Assembly (NCBI GenBank): GCA_003488465.1
Contig: DNLN01000174.1
Location: 1 to 7,153 of the forward strand
Direction of reading: 5' to 3'
DNA length: 7,153 bases
Source of the DNA: Sutterella sp.
GTDB taxonomy: Bacteria > Pseudomonadota > Gammaproteobacteria > Burkholderiales > Burkholderiaceae_F
This document shows positions 5,703 to 7,153 of this stretch, piece after piece. The notes beneath the pieces were generated by a model. The model saw only the letters and a list, made by a program, of their open reading frames with translations. It was not told where the DNA came from and did not search any database. Made by a program: the position numbers and the translations under genes. Position 1 is the stretch's first letter. Each line of letters begins with the position of its first letter.

Positions 5703-6116
5703 TTAGTGGCGCGATGCGTGGCGAATGTAGGCCAGCTGGGCTGCCAGGGCCGACATCGTAGCCTCGATCTTGGCGATCTCCGCCTTGCTCTTGGCATTCT
5801 GGCGAGAGGCCTTGGCCTCTTCCAGCGCCTTCTTTGCCTTGGCCTCATCGAGATCCTTGCTGCGGATAGCGGTGTCAGCCAGAACCGTCACGCGATCAGG
5901 CTGGACCTCGAGAATACCGCCGGCCACAAAGACGCTCTCCTCAGCACCGTCCTCCTTCTTGATGCGCACGGCACCAGGACGGATTCGGGTAATCAGGGGC
6001 ACGTGTCCGGGCAGAATACCGAGTTCGCCTTCCTGGCCGGGAAGCGCCACAAAAGTGGCCTCACCGGAGAAGACTGCCGCCTCGGCACTCACGACGTCAA
6101 CAATAATCGTGGACAT
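5703..6116 (-). CDS. atpC: ATP synthase F1 epsilon subunit AtpC
   Basis: Central-stalk subunit of F1Fo ATP synthase, which couples rotation to the c-ring and inhibits ATP hydrolysis through its C-terminal helices. The 137 residues are normal for the family. The N-terminal beta-sandwich (about 1-85) carries [31 protein letters not shown] (25-43), the basic strand AVRIKK and FVAGGILEV. The C-terminal half (about 87-137) is a charged helical hairpin rich in Ala, Lys and Glu ([15 protein letters not shown]...). The ATG has a GGAG six bases ahead. It follows atpD after 74 nt that hold a strong hairpin, and as usual it is the last gene of the atp operon. Confidence 0.97.
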   Translation of the reverse strand: MSTIIVDVVSAEAAVFSGEATFVALPGQEGELGILPGHVPLITRIRPGAVRIKKEDGAEESVFVAGGILEVQPDRVTVLADTAIRSKDLDEAKAKKALEEAKASRQNAKSKAEIAKIEATMSALAAQLAYIRHASRH

Positions 6117-6147
6117 AAAAAGCTCCGTTTACTCGGATCCCCGTTCG

Positions 6148-6180
6148 GGCTGCGGCGGCCGGAACCGGACGCCGCAAGCC
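6148..6180 (-). other. Strong intercistronic hairpin between atpD and atpC
   Basis: GGC-TGCGGCG-G-CCGG-AA-CCGG-A-CGCCGCA-A-GCC is nearly self-complementary: outer arms of 3 and 7 bp, one bulge, one mismatch, and an inner CCGG/CCGG that must open in part to make the loop. No T-run follows it on the minus strand, so it is not a typical terminator. It begins 11 nt after the atpD stop and ends 31 nt before the atpC start. A role in mRNA 3'-end protection, RNase processing or uneven expression of atpD and atpC is inference. Confidence 0.65.
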
Positions 6181-6190
6181 AAAGCGGAAA

Positions 6191-7153
<963 letters not shown>

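Overview
The window reads as a GC-rich proteobacterial chromosome segment, most likely betaproteobacterial (Burkholderiales). A Sutterellaceae-type gut lineage is my guess, not something shown. The basis is the F1 beta chain with a DELSPED loop, the order atpD-atpC ... hemE-priA, the DUF971-ubiE pair and a quinone methyltransferase of the ubiquinone type. Every gene is a housekeeping gene. I see no mobile element, CRISPR array, phage or defence gene.

Layout from left to right. (1) 27-1232, minus strand: ubiE, preceded 12 nt upstream by a small DUF971 gene. (2) 1277-1427, minus strand: a self-contained tRNA-Arg(CCG) unit with its own sigma70-type promoter, whose -10 is an exact TATAAT and which overlaps the 3' end of priA. 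The tRNA encodes its CCA and is followed by a rho-independent terminator. (3) 1408-3408, minus strand: priA, the replication-restart helicase. (4) 3409-3752: a 344-nt AT-rich non-coding gap holding three exact DnaA-box matches, a duplicated 22-bp DnaA-box module, a perfect IHF-consensus site and an inverted repeat, closed by a hairpin terminator for hemE. (5) 3753-4817, minus strand: hemE. (6) 4816-5169, plus strand: a DUF167/YggU gene whose only visible start codon overlaps the hemE start codon. (7) 5189-5572, minus strand: a small universal stress protein. (8) 5703-7153, minus strand: the distal end of the F1Fo ATP synthase operon, atpC and a 5'-truncated atpD, with a strong hairpin between them and a terminator after atpC.

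The most interesting item is the hemE-priA gap. Its content (DnaA boxes, IHF site, AT-rich core, repeats) is what one expects of a replication origin. In Caulobacter and relatives oriC lies beside hemE, but in most betaproteobacteria it lies beside dnaA, which is not in this window. The main argument against an origin here is that the atp genes to the right would be transcribed head-on to a fork leaving this gap. A DnaA-titrating or DnaA-regulatory locus is the main alternative.

The genes cover energy (atpD, atpC), respiratory quinone methylation (ubiE), haem synthesis (hemE), replication restart (priA) and translation (tRNA-Arg). They do not form one pathway.
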